The notes under the pieces are model-generated. The model was not told where the DNA came from. It saw only the letters and a list, made by a program, of their open reading frames with translations, and ran no database searches. A stretch of 64,000 nucleotides of DNA from the NCBI RefSeq assembly GCF_001907195.1, contig NZ_LVWA01000004.1, positions 310,001 through 374,000 of the forward strand, written 5' to 3'. Numbering within the stretch: the stretch's first letter is position 1; each line of letters begins with the position of its first letter. Of this stretch, positions 52,915-61,763 are shown piece after piece. A program made the translations under genes and the position numbers. The DNA is from Pontibacter flavimaris (GTDB lineage: Bacteria; Bacteroidota; Bacteroidia; Cytophagales; Hymenobacteraceae).

Positions 52915-53301
52915 TTAGCGTTGCTTTATCTCGATTTCGCGGGGCTTGTTGGTGCCTTCAAAGTATGGCAGCCTTACCTGCAGCTGTCCGTCCTCGTGTA
53001 CGGCCTCAATGCGGCCCAGGTCTACCTGCGGGGGCAACACAAATGTCCTGTTAAAGAGCGGAGCAGCCATTTCCGGGTTCTCCTGGTCATGCAGGATCGA
53101 GAAAAGGGTAAGCTGGTTGTTGTGCAGCACTACCTTAAAGGACTCCGGGCTTACGCCGGCAGCCCACACGTTGATCACTGCGCCTTTCTTATACTTCTCA
53201 ATATGCACGTAAGTCTCACTCACGCCACCGCCAATGGTGTTCAGCAGGTCTATCTGGTGTGCGATATTCTTTAAAAACTCTTTATCCTTTATCAATTTCA
53301 T
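52915..53301 (-). CDS. Hsp20/alpha-crystallin family small heat-shock protein
   Basis: The 128-residue protein has the alpha-crystallin core: INVWAAGVSPESFKVVLHNNQLTLFSI (by its ends), FNRTFVLPPQVDLGRIEAVHEDGQLQVRLPYFEG. The VHEDGQLQVRLPY stretch matches the conserved strand with G-L-L. It acts as an ATP-independent holdase binding unfolding proteins. The start ATG at 53301 is preceded on the minus strand by GAAGGAGA, a good SD site. A final I-x-I-like IEIKQR is at the C-terminus. Confidence 0.88.
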   Translation of the reverse strand: MKLIKDKEFLKNIAHQIDLLNTIGGGVSETYVHIEKYKKGAVINVWAAGVSPESFKVVLHNNQLTLFSILHDQENPEMAAPLFNRTFVLPPQVDLGRIEAVHEDGQLQVRLPYFEGTNKPREIEIKQR

Positions 53302-53818
53302 CTCTTTCTCCTTCTTAGTTCTTATAGCTACAAGTATGCAAACCTGGTGCCAAACACTGCAAGGCGCTTGCTCCGGAAGTGTGGGGTGCTCCAGGTGTCA
53401 AAATGGCTCTAATCAGGCTGTTAACATATAATGGAGGTGCCAAGGTGTCACCACGGCCCTAAAAGTATAAGGCATGGCCAGCGTTACGCTGTCTCCTGTT
53501 CCTTCTTTCTGCCTCTGGCAAAGTCTTTCTTTTGCTGATTCCTGTTTTGGGAATAGCCTACTGGCTATATAGTTCAGTTTCCATTTTTGGGAATAATTGG
53601 ATTGGAATTGAACTTGCTAAAGAAGAAAATTGATCTTTTTTATACGCTATGGCTGTTTAATGTTGCAACAGTATAGTGATGAACCTCAATAGGTTACAAA
53701 AGTAGGACAGCTCCGGGTATAGCTATTGTTATATTGTATTGTTTAGGCGAAGTATGATCATTCATGGCCTGGCATGTTTCTTTCTTTATAAGGACCGAAC
53801 GAAACAAAGTATAGTGCC
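53302..53818. other. Gene-free gap of 517 bp before a T9SS gene
   Basis: The gap is AT-rich. It contains a direct repeat TTTTGGGAATA (near 53544 and again near 53585), AAGTATA words (53463 and 53752) and many TATA-rich stretches close to the start at 53819. No credible ORF; a 40-codon hydrophobic frame near 53570-53690 has no start codon. Confidence 0.45.
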
Positions 53819-54982
53819 ATGAAATTCCTCTTTACCCTTATCGCATCCCTTTTCTTTTTTGCTTTTACCGTACAGGCGCAGGAAGTAGTTTTATATGAGC
53901 AGAACTTCACAACTGCCCCATCCACTATTACTACCACAACCTGGACAACGGATAACGTGTACCCGAATGGCACTACCGGAGGACCCTACTACAGAACCAG
54001 AGTCGCCTCCGATACCGGTACCGTAAAGCAGTTTACCCTGAGCAACCCCATCTCTACCATGAACATGGTTGGCCTGATGGTTACCTGGGAAGAGTATAGA
54101 ACACAGCACTGGCGCCACAACGACAACGGACAGACAATCCTGAAACAGCAGCAGAACAGCAATTCCACGAAGATAGATAACATAAAACCGATAGTGCTGG
54201 AGTACAGCCTGGATGGGGTGAACTACTCCTCTAAAGGCATTGGCTTTACGCAGAACACGAGCAGCTTCTACACATGGGCACCCATCAATGGAGGCAGCCC
54301 GATATTCCTTCCCGCTGATGCCCTGAACCAGGAGAAAGTATACCTGCGCTGGACCATTACGGTGGACATTACCAACCAGGATTTCTATGCGATGGACGAC
54401 TTGAGGATAGTTGGCGAGGAAGAGCAGGTGGTGGCCCCCCTTCCGGTAGAGCTGATGTACTTTAAAGGAGCCGTGCAGGGTGCTAATGCTAGTTTAACCT
54501 GGGCCACCGCGCAGGAACTGGACAATGAGAAGTTTGTGGTAGAGCGCAGCCAGGACGGCAAAAGCTTCAGCCAGATTGGGGAGGTACAGGGCCACGGCAA
54601 CAGCAGCATACTTATCAACTATACTTTCACCGACACCAACCCGGGCGTAGGGACCAATTATTACCGCCTGCGCCAGGTAGACTTCGGCGGAACAGAGGAA
54701 ACCTCCAACGTGGTGGCCTTGCAGTTCAAGGGGGGGCAGCACACGCTGAACGGAAACCTGGCCAAAGTATACCCCACCATTGCCGCCACCGAAGTGAACG
54801 TGAGCCTCGCCCTGCACAACGCGCAGGTTACGGTGCTAAACGCCAATGGCCTGCAGGTAGCGCAGTACAGCAGCGCCAGCCAAAACCTGGTACTGCCGGT
54901 AAGCCACCTGCAGCCCGGTATATACTTTATAAACGTAACCGACGGCAAGCAGCAGCAGACGCAGCGTTTCGTGAAGAAATAA
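53819..54982 (+). CDS. Secreted protein with T9SS sorting domain (387 aa)
   Basis: Signal peptide MKFLFTLIASLFFFAFTVQAQ. The first domain (about 25-190) reads like a jelly-roll carbohydrate-binding or discoidin-like module (EVVLYEQNFTTAPSTITTTTW, YYRTRVASDTGTVKQFTLS). It is followed by the PLPVELMYFKGAVQGANAS module and a T9SS sorting domain (VYPTIAATEVNVSLALHNA to TQRFVKK). The PLPVEL module is shared with the giant adhesin. Secretion by the type IX system is expected; the ligand is unknown. A terminator follows. Confidence 0.88.
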   Translation: MKFLFTLIASLFFFAFTVQAQEVVLYEQNFTTAPSTITTTTWTTDNVYPNGTTGGPYYRTRVASDTGTVKQFTLSNPISTMNMVGLMVTWEEYRTQHWRHNDNGQTILKQQQNSNSTKIDNIKPIVLEYSLDGVNYSSKGIGFTQNTSSFYTWAPINGGSPIFLPADALNQEKVYLRWTITVDITNQDFYAMDDLRIVGEEEQVVAPLPVELMYFKGAVQGANASLTWATAQELDNEKFVVERSQDGKSFSQIGEVQGHGNSSILINYTFTDTNPGVGTNYYRLRQVDFGGTEETSNVVALQFKGGQHTLNGNLAKVYPTIAATEVNVSLALHNAQVTVLNANGLQVAQYSSASQNLVLPVSHLQPGIYFINVTDGKQQQTQRFVKK

Positions 54983-55016
54983 GCAAGCATAAAGTGTCTG
55001 ATTCTGAGCTTTCACC

Positions 55017-55055
55017 AGCCCCGGTTCCTCTTCAGGAGCCGGGGCTTTGCTTTTA
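55017..55055 (+). terminator. Terminator after the T9SS protein gene
   Basis: AGCCCCGGTTCCT (55017-55029) pairs with AGGAGCCGGGGCT (55034-55046), one G-T pair, then TTGCTTTT. Confidence 0.85.
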
Positions 55056-55215
55056 CGCACTGCTTGCCGCCGCCTCTTTAAGGTTATCTATACTTTATAC
55101 TTGTGGATGCGGTCACTCCCTGCTTTACATTCTTCGGGGAATGGCCGGGAAAAAATGGCGCAACTATCCTTTCCGCGCCGCGTAACTTTAGGACGAATTT
55201 ATGACTAGATTAACC

Positions 55216-55851
55216 ATGAAAAAGAATGTGATCCTACTACTTTGCGGAATAGGCATACTTGGCGCCTGCAACAGCCCCGAAGGGGGCGTGGACAGAGACA
55301 CCATGGACGAGGCCACCGCCGATACTGCTGTGGCTTATGAAGATGAGCGTGGACGGGTAGAGGCAGATGGCGCTGAGGTAATAACTGTGGAAGAAACCTA
55401 CTGGACTAACATAGACTGGGATGCCCCTGAAACAGACGATGCGGCGATGAAGGAAGCAGGGATAGAGGCGCGCGCCACAAACGAGTACAACATTTATACT
55501 TTAGATGACCGTGTGCTTTTTGATACCGACAAGGCTGAGATCCGGGCCGAAGGCGAGGAGAAGCTGCAGCAAGTAGCTGATGCCCTGAAAAAGCTGCCTC
55601 CAAACGCCGTGATCAGGGTGTTTGGGTACACCGATGCCAGGGCCGGCGCAGCATATAACAAGGAACTCTCTAAGGAACGCGCCAACGCCGTAAAAGACTG
55701 GCTGCAGAACAAGGGCAACGTTGCCGCCAACCGCCTGTCCGTTGGTGCAATGGGCGAGCAGGCACCGCGGGCCACGAATGAGACACCCGAAGGCCGGCAG
55801 CTCAACCGCCGTGTGTCCATCGTCGCAATTACCCGCGCGCCACAGCCTTAA
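55216..55851 (+). CDS. OmpA family lipoprotein
   Basis: A 211-residue lipoprotein with the signal MKKNVILLLCGIGILGAC. An acidic N-terminal linker follows; then an OmpA peptidoglycan-binding domain: VLFDTDKAEIRAEGEEKLQQVA, IRVFGYTDARAGAAYNKELSKERANAVKDWL and NRLSVGAMGEQAP, ending in LNRRVSIVAI. It should link the outer membrane to peptidoglycan. The ATG at 55216 gives a normal signal; ATG 55201 five codons earlier is possible. A terminator follows. Confidence 0.93.
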   Translation: MKKNVILLLCGIGILGACNSPEGGVDRDTMDEATADTAVAYEDERGRVEADGAEVITVEETYWTNIDWDAPETDDAAMKEAGIEARATNEYNIYTLDDRVLFDTDKAEIRAEGEEKLQQVADALKKLPPNAVIRVFGYTDARAGAAYNKELSKERANAVKDWLQNKGNVAANRLSVGAMGEQAPRATNETPEGRQLNRRVSIVAITRAPQP

Positions 55852-55864
55852 ACGGTCATACTTG

Positions 55865-55898
55865 AAAAAAGCCGCTGGTTAGCTCAGCGGCTTTTTTT
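55865..55898 (+). terminator. Terminator after the OmpA lipoprotein gene
   Basis: AAAAAAGCCGCTG (55865-55877) pairs perfectly with CAGCGGCTTTTTT from 55885, with a 7-nt loop GTTAGCT. Confidence 0.9.
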
Positions 55899-56034
55899 GT
55901 AGAGTAGCCTGACGCAGCAGCCGCAGCTTCAGGCGTTCCTGGCCGTGGCTGACGTACCAGGCTTCGGAGGTTACCCTTTTGATTTAAGCCATACTTTCTA
56001 TACCTTTTGCCAGACTTTATCTCACACCGGATTT

Positions 56035-56442
56035 ATGTTCAACCTGTACTTCAGGAATAACTTTGTAAGTATTTATTTCAACAGAGAGCGGCGGTTGGGC
56101 AAGGCTGTCTGGAGCGGCCATTTGAGCGGGGCAGAGTATAGGGAGCTGGTGCTGCTGTGCCTCGACCTCACCGACAGGCACGAGCTGCTGGGCTGGCTCG
56201 GGGATAACCGCAAGATGCACGCCATTGATTCAGCTGACCTGCAATGGAGCCTGGAGGTGTTCGTGCCACAGGTTGTAGCCGGGCCACTGCTGCGCATGGC
56301 CACCCTGCCCTCCGAGTACGAGGAGCACCGGCAGGCAGTAGAGGTGATGCTGGAGAAAAAGGACAAGCTGAACCAGAAGCTGGTTCTCCGCGACTTCGAC
56401 AACGAAGAGGAGGCCATGGCCTGGCTACTGGAAATAGTATAA
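56035..56442 (+). CDS. Hypothetical STAS/SpoIIAA-like protein (135 aa)
   Basis: Soluble 135-residue protein: MFNLYFRNNFVSIYFNRERR, LGKAVWSGHLSGAEYRELVL, LTDRHELLGWLGDNRKMHAI, and a helical end VMLEKKDKLNQKLVLRDFDNEEEAMAWL. The alternation of strands and helices resembles the SpoIIAA/STAS-like family common in Bacteroidota. The function is unknown. The frame is open 30 codons further up, but the ATG at 56035 begins at the first strand. It lies just upstream of the palindrome and the RT gene. Confidence 0.7.
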   Translation: MFNLYFRNNFVSIYFNRERRLGKAVWSGHLSGAEYRELVLLCLDLTDRHELLGWLGDNRKMHAIDSADLQWSLEVFVPQVVAGPLLRMATLPSEYEEHRQAVEVMLEKKDKLNQKLVLRDFDNEEEAMAWLLEIV

Positions 56443-56590
56443 GCAGGAAACAGGGGGCTATAGAGCGTTTTTGTTATTGCCGCGGGTGTAAAGCTGGTAG
56501 AACTTCCCCGGCCCCAGCTGTATCATCTTTTGCAGCTATACTTCTACGAACCAGCAGCAACGTTGGCTCAAAAAGACCTGGCGGCTCAGA

Positions 56591-56734
56591 AGACCTCGCG
56601 GTGTACAGAGACCCGGCGAGTCGGAGATCCCAAACACTTTCGGGGCGTCTGGTGGAAAGGCTACTGCTCTGCTTCGTAGCTGAAGGCGTTGGAGAGGTTA
56701 GACGCTCGCGGGTCGTAAAGACGCCACGAGGTCT
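56591..56734. repeat. Long imperfect palindrome (REP/BIME-like)
   Basis: The left arm 56591-56622 (AGACCTCGCGG...GGCGAGTC) is complementary, with mismatches, to the right arm 56701-56734 (GACGCTCGCGGG...CCACGAGGTCT); the outer 11 bp pair with one mismatch. Each arm can also fold on itself. The GACCTCGCGG-type sequence is like hairpin repeats common in Bacteroidota. It lies in the 373-bp gene-free gap (56443-56816) just past the RT gene's 3' end; a link to the RT is not shown. Confidence 0.6.
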
Positions 56735-56816
56735 GTTGGGTTAAGGAACGCAGATGTAAGTCTCTATACAATCCATTTTTAGAAGCGTTTTCTGATGCTT
56801 AGTTATCTCTTCATTC

Positions 56817-58901
56817 CTACACTGGAACCTGACTTAAAGCATTTACTTTGGAGATAACCTCTAAGTATCCTTCTTTCATCGTTTTCTTGTTCCTCTTGAT
56901 TTCTGCAAAGCGAAGCCTTCTTGTATACTTGTTCGTGCTCTTTTCTAATGGGTGTGACAATTCACTCTTCAACCTTAAGTTGTGCACTATGTCGCATAGT
57001 TTATAAAACTTAGGGTATAAGGTTTGTAACCTTATAGAGTTAAGCACTGAGCCTATTTTTCCTAAAGTATAGCTGCCAAGCTGATTATCTACCTTATATA
57101 GACTATCAAGAAGTAAGTCGTTAAAGACATCTAGTTGGTTAAAGTATGCCGTAGCATCGGTTTGCATATAAGATCTACACATGAACAACTGCCTTTCACA
57201 CTTAGGATGTTTTCTGCCGAATAGTCTTTTCCAATCGCATTCAGGCAGCCGTTCTTTAAGTATTATTTTAAGGCTATCACTTATTGTGCTGTTTCGATAA
57301 ATAGGTGTTTTGATCTTTCCTAGCTTCGATAGCGGAATTTGAGCTAAAGGATTTATTGTATTTTTCTCTACTGTTACTTTCAAATCATTACTTATGCATA
57401 GATAAGCGGCGCTTAGTGCAACATCGCTACTGTCATTGATAAGTAAGCTATTGATGAGTTCTTGGTAAGAAGCAACGCCATAGTGATCTTTTTTTATTTC
57501 ACCAATTATAGATTGTATCGTCCAACTGCTTGATTTAGCTAGTAATCTCTCTAAATCAATGTAAGTAAGTTTAAGATCACATAGCAGCCATGTTAAAATG
57601 ATTGATCTTAAAGTTGGAGATCTTAAAGTGTCAATAATCCTGACATAATTTAGGCATATATTGATGATGTCATCATAGTAGTCTTTATGAATTCGATTCA
57701 GACAACATCTTAAGTACATTGCTGTAGTCTCTTCATATAAGTTGTTTGTTTTTATTTGGTGAACAAGTTCTTCTGACACTCTCTTAGAGAGTTTAGGCAA
57801 ACTTTCATAATATCTAAGAACAGGCTCATATAGATGCTGCTGTTTATTTAATACTTGTAATAGCTTATTATTTAATTGAGTACTAGGAGTAGCAATATTA
57901 AGAAGGTATTTAAACTGAGTCTCATTATTGATCTTGTCTCCTTTTGTTAGCTTGCTAAGCTTATTGAGTACTTTCTCAGCGCTCATGCTTTTTTCTGCCT
58001 CCCTTATTTCTGGGTCTTGGCTAATCGTCTTAATTTCATCGAAGACGTTCGTAATTTCATGTATATCAATTTTAGCCGGCTGGGGGAATAAACCGACTCT
58101 TTTACTTAGAAGGTCTAAGGCTAGCAATCCCTGTTTTACTCCTCGTTCATCGAGAGCCATTAACCTAATGTCATCTACGTATCTAAGATATTTAACAGGA
58201 AGTTTAGACTTCTTAAACTCTTCATCAACATAATGCATCACCACTTCGGCTAATAAGCTAGATGCCATTGGCCCCTGCGGTATGCCATGGCCATGATATA
58301 AACCTTCTCCCGTGTTACAGGTCCATTTCCCTAAGCAGTCTGTTAAAAATTTAATAAAGTCATCACCAAGTCCATGCGTTGAAAGTATATACCCTAAAAC
58401 TTTATGATCTATAGAATCATAAAATGCAGTTAAGTCAAAAGTTGCAGTTGTTGTTAAACCGTTTTGATAAGATTTTATTAGAGTACGATTAAAGAGGCTG
58501 TACCCTTTCTTCCAGTCTTTAAAAAAGAAAGTTGCTTTAGGACCATTGTACCTGTTTCCAAAGTTGACTTTGTTATAGTTGCCTTCAACTTTGGTTAGTA
58601 GCTTATCTGCGATTATGTTTACAAGAGCCTGATAAACAATCTGATCTTCTATTGACAGAAGTGTAAATGGTCTTAGAATGCCGCTTTTTTTGGGAATGTA
58701 TACTTTAGTAGAATGAGAGGGAATATAAGTGCCATCCTTTAGCCTCTTTCTAAGATCTTTGATAGATTCTTCATTAGATAAAGCATAAGCCTTATATAGA
58801 TTTCTAAAATAGCTTTTGTAGTCATATTTAACACTTGTGTTGAGCCATTTCCAACTTTTCTTAAGGTTATCGATTTCGTAAAATCTTCTTAAATCTTTCA
58901 T
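56817..58901 (-). CDS. Solitary reverse transcriptase, Abi/UG (antiviral DRT-like) type
   Basis: The 694-residue protein has a full RT domain. RT1-2 is VYIPKKSGILRPFTLLSIED; motif A is TFDLTAFYDSIDH (D156); motif B is GIPQGPMASSLLAEV (PQG 208-210); motif C is LRYVDDIRLMA (Y241-V-D-D244); motif D/E follows at FPQPAKIDIHEI. No maturase, endonuclease or nitrilase domain is seen, nor a retron msr/msd pattern. Residues about 300-694 are helical and Leu-rich, as in Abi/UG RTs with alpha-repeat tails, and carry R643-x6-H650 near the end. The gene is AT-rich against its flanks, suggesting transfer. Only 82 nt lie between its start and the nrdA terminator. An antiviral role is inferred; the subtype is undecided. 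Confidence 0.85.
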   Translation of the reverse strand: MKDLRRFYEIDNLKKSWKWLNTSVKYDYKSYFRNLYKAYALSNEESIKDLRKRLKDGTYIPSHSTKVYIPKKSGILRPFTLLSIEDQIVYQALVNIIADKLLTKVEGNYNKVNFGNRYNGPKATFFFKDWKKGYSLFNRTLIKSYQNGLTTTATFDLTAFYDSIDHKVLGYILSTHGLGDDFIKFLTDCLGKWTCNTGEGLYHGHGIPQGPMASSLLAEVVMHYVDEEFKKSKLPVKYLRYVDDIRLMALDERGVKQGLLALDLLSKRVGLFPQPAKIDIHEITNVFDEIKTISQDPEIREAEKSMSAEKVLNKLSKLTKGDKINNETQFKYLLNIATPSTQLNNKLLQVLNKQQHLYEPVLRYYESLPKLSKRVSEELVHQIKTNNLYEETTAMYLRCCLNRIHKDYYDDIINICLNYVRIIDTLRSPTLRSIILTWLLCDLKLTYIDLERLLAKSSSWTIQSIIGEIKKDHYGVASYQELINSLLINDSSDVALSAAYLCISNDLKVTVEKNTINPLAQIPLSKLGKIKTPIYRNSTISDSLKIILKERLPECDWKRLFGRKHPKCERQLFMCRSYMQTDATAYFNQLDVFNDLLLDSLYKVDNQLGSYTLGKIGSVLNSIRLQTLYPKFYKLCDIVHNLRLKSELSHPLEKSTNKYTRRLRFAEIKRNKKTMKEGYLEVISKVNALSQVPV

Positions 58902-58982
58902 CGCAAGTGGTGTAGATAATATAATACTACCCGCTAACAGGGCACTAGCAGTAACATAGGACTTATAAGAGGTAGGAAAAAG

Positions 58983-59013
58983 AAGAAGGAGGGCGATGTG
59001 CCCTCCTTCTTTA
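58983..59013 (-). terminator. Terminator of nrdA
   Basis: AAGAAGGAGGGC (58983-58994) pairs with GCCCTCCTTCTT (59000-59011), loop GATGT; on the minus strand it is followed by a T-rich tract (CTTTTTCC). Confidence 0.88.
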
Positions 59014-59018
59014 GTTAT

Positions 59019-61403
59019 TTACGATCCGCAAGCTTCGCAAGCGTCCGGGTTGTCCAGGGAGCAGCTCATGTCGCTGCGGTTCTGATCCTGGTTGCTATAC
59101 ACCGGCGAAAGGGTTTCGGCGGCTTGCTTCTCCACGGTAAACTTAATGGCGTCCACGGCAGATTTGGTGCGCAGGTAGTACATACCTGTTTTCAGTCCGC
59201 GCTTCCAGGCGTGGAAGTGCATCGAGGTCAGCTTGCCGAAGTTCACGTTCTGCACGTGCAGGTTCAGCGACTGGCTCTGGCAAATAAAGGCACCACGGTC
59301 GGCGCTCATGTCAATCACAGCACGCTGGCTGATCTCCCACACGGTTTTGTACAGGTCCTTGATGTGCTGCGGGATGTTCGGGATATCCTGCACAGAGCCA
59401 TTGGCCGCAATGATATCCTGCTTCATCTTATCGTTCCAGATACCCAGCGCGATCAGGTCCTTGAGCAGGTGCTTGTTCACCACCATAAACTCGCCGGAAA
59501 GTACGCGGCGCAGGTAAATGTTAGACGTATAAGGCTCAAACGACTCGTTATTACCCAGTATCTGCGCTGTAGAGGCAGTAGGCATTGGCGCCAGCAGCAG
59601 TGAGTTGCGTGCACCGTGCTCTATTACCTCCTTGCGCAGGCTTTCCCAGTCCCAACGGCCACTCTCCGGCGTTACACCCCACATGTCGAACTGGAACTTG
59701 CCCTCCGACAGTGGAGAGCCTTTAAACGTCTCGTAAGCACCGTTCTTCTTAGCCAGATCCTTAGAGGCCGTCATGGCTGCGAAGTAGATCGTCTCGAAGA
59801 TGTCTTTGTTCAACCCTTTTGCCTCGTCGCTCTCGAACGGCATGCGCAGGTGAATAAAGGTATCGGCCAGGCCCTGCACGCCTAACCCGATTGGGCGGTG
59901 GCGCATGTTCGAGTTCTGCGCCTCCGGCACCGGGTAATAGTTGATATCGATAACCTTGTTCAGGTTGACCGTGGCATGGTAGGTTACGTCGAACAGCTTC
60001 TGGTGGTCGAAGGTCTTGTTGCCTTTATCGTCCTCTTTCACAAAGCGCGGCAGCGCCAGCGAGGCCAGGTTACACACGGCAATCTCGTCTTTGCTGGTGT
60101 ACTCCATGATCTCAGTGCACAGGTTCGAGCTCTTGATGGTGCCCAGGTTCTGCTGGTTAGACTTACAGTTGGCGTGGTCTTTATACAGCATGTACGGCGT
60201 GCCCGTCTCTATCTGCGACTCCAGGATATGGAACCACAGTTCCTGCGCCTTTACCGTTTTGCGGGCACGGCCCTCGCGCTCATACTTCTCGTAGAGGCGC
60301 TCGAAGTCCTTACCCCAGCACTCGCCCAAGCCAGGTGCCTCGTTCGGGCAGAACAGGCTCCAGTCGCCGTTCTCCTCCACGCGCCGCATGAACAGGTCCG
60401 GTGTCCAGAGGGCGTAGAACAGGTCGCGGGCGCGGTTCTCCTCCTTGCCGTGGTTCTTCTTCAACTCCAGGAAATCGAAGATGTCGGCATGCCATGGCTC
60501 CAGGTAAATGGCAAAGGCGCCTTTGCGCTTGCCACCGCCCTGGTCTACGTAGCGGGCCGTGTCGTTAAACACCTTCAGCATCGGGATGATGCCGTTGGAG
60601 GTGCCGTTGGTGCCTTTGATGTAAGAACCCGTGGCACGTACGTTGTGGATGCTCAGGCCGATACCGCCGGCGCTCTGCGAAATCTGCGCGCACTGCTTCA
60701 GCGTGTCGTAAATGCCCGGGATACTGTCGTCCTGCATGGTCAGCAGGAAGCAGGAAGAAAGCTGTGGCTTTGGCGTGCCGGCGTTGAATAAGGTTGGGGT
60801 GGCGTGCGTAAACCACTTCTCAGACATGAGGTTATAAGTCTCAATGGCAGATTCGATGTCCTCCTTGTGGATACCCACGGCCACACGCATCAACATATGC
60901 TGCGGGCGCTCCACGATCTTGCCATCCAGGCGAAGCAGGTAAGAGCGCTCCAGTGTCTTATAGCCAAAGTAATCGTAGTTGTAGTCGCGGTCGTAGATGA
61001 TGGTGGAGTCGAGCAGGGCCGCGTGCTTGCGGATGATCTCATACACATCTTTGGCCAGCAGCGAAGCGTTCTCCCCTGTTTTCGGGTCCTCGTAAGTATA
61101 GAGGCGCTTCATGGTGTTGGAGAATGACTTGCTCGTTACCTTGTGCAGGCTCGAGATGGCCACGCGCGCTGCCAGCACCGCGTAGTCCGGATGCTTGGTG
61201 GTAAGCGATGCAGCCGTCTCGGCAGCCAGGTTGTCCAGCTCCACGGTGGTCACGCCATCGTAAATGCCGTCGATCACCTTTTTGGCCACCTCAATCGGCG
61301 ACACGTAGTCCATGTGCAAACCATAGCACAGCTTCTCGATGCGTGCGGTAATCTTGTCGAATTTGACGGACTCGCGTCGGCCGTCGCGTTTAACTACTAA
61401 CAT
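59019..61403 (-). CDS. nrdA: Ribonucleoside-diphosphate reductase alpha subunit (class I)
   Basis: NrdA reduces ribonucleoside diphosphates to the deoxy forms for DNA synthesis. The 794-residue protein starts with an ATP-cone domain ([21 protein letters not shown]). The catalytic region has [46 protein letters not shown] (active-site cysteine) and [17 protein letters not shown]; the C-terminal redox pair is CEACGS. The text is closer to eukaryotic R1 than to E. coli NrdA. nrdB lies 360 bp upstream on the same strand. Confidence 0.97.
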   Translation of the reverse strand: MLVVKRDGRRESVKFDKITARIEKLCYGLHMDYVSPIEVAKKVIDGIYDGVTTVELDNLAAETAASLTTKHPDYAVLAARVAISSLHKVTSKSFSNTMKRLYTYEDPKTGENASLLAKDVYEIIRKHAALLDSTIIYDRDYNYDYFGYKTLERSYLLRLDGKIVERPQHMLMRVAVGIHKEDIESAIETYNLMSEKWFTHATPTLFNAGTPKPQLSSCFLLTMQDDSIPGIYDTLKQCAQISQSAGGIGLSIHNVRATGSYIKGTNGTSNGIIPMLKVFNDTARYVDQGGGKRKGAFAIYLEPWHADIFDFLELKKNHGKEENRARDLFYALWTPDLFMRRVEENGDWSLFCPNEAPGLGECWGKDFERLYEKYEREGRARKTVKAQELWFHILESQIETGTPYMLYKDHANCKSNQQNLGTIKSSNLCTEIMEYTSKDEIAVCNLASLALPRFVKEDDKGNKTFDHQKLFDVTYHATVNLNKVIDINYYPVPEAQNSNMRHRPIGLGVQGLADTFIHLRMPFESDEAKGLNKDIFETIYFAAMTASKDLAKKNGAYETFKGSPLSEGKFQFDMWGVTPESGRWDWESLRKEVIEHGARNSLLLAPMPTASTAQILGNNESFEPYTSNIYLRRVLSGEFMVVNKHLLKDLIALGIWNDKMKQDIIAANGSVQDIPNIPQHIKDLYKTVWEISQRAVIDMSADRGAFICQSQSLNLHVQNVNFGKLTSMHFHAWKRGLKTGMYYLRTKSAVDAIKFTVEKQAAETLSPVYSNQDQNRSDMSCSLDNPDACEACGS

Positions 61404-61763
61404 AGCGTATACAATTAGCGGGTGTCAAGGGCCCGGGTGGTTAATTAAATAAACAGGTGTCTGTAAAAAGCCGCTGCCGTTCCGACAGTCGGGTATACTT
61501 TAATATAGCTATACAATCAGCCCATACGCAGATATAAGTATAAGCCGTTGCAGTACAAGTGATTATGCTTAAAGCCAAATGCTTTTGCTATGGAGCAGGG
61601 TTGGGATACCCTGCGGGCGGCGATGATGCCGGCTATTGTTCCGGTGCGGCTTGCGGTCGCCTCTGTTGCTGCTACTGCCGCCCGGCACTGGTAATAAGTA
61701 TAAGTTCAGGGGCCAGGCATGTGCTCCCCTTCTGCCCCTGAACTTACAAAGGAAAATCTGATC
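61404..61763. other. Gap between nrdB and nrdA
   Basis: The 360-bp gap has a terminator-like hairpin near the nrdB end (listed separately), TATACTT/AAGTATA words (near 61494, 61537 and 61696), and no credible gene; a 60-codon ORF at 61559-61741 is Cys/Gly-rich nonsense. It probably holds the nrdA promoter, but I see no clear -7 box or NrdR box. Confidence 0.45.
61702..61745 (-). terminator. Terminator-like hairpin after nrdB
   Basis: A perfect 12-bp stem (61702-61713 with 61734-61745) starts 19 nt past the nrdB stop; on the minus strand it is followed by TTATACTTATTACC. Confidence 0.6.

Noticed and set aside
53570-53690. Hydrophobic frame of about 40 codons before the T9SS gene
   Set aside because: No start codon and closed by a stop on both sides; probably chance in AT-rich DNA.
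56443-58983. Retron or diversity-generating retroelement around the RT
   Set aside because: No msr/msd-like inverted pair directly upstream of the RT, no template/variable repeat pair and no accessory protein gene; only 82 nt separate the RT start from the nrdA terminator.
61559-61741. 60-codon ORF rich in Cys and Gly between nrdB and nrdA
   Set aside because: Low-complexity text without a plausible fold; it covers the nrdB terminator hairpin.
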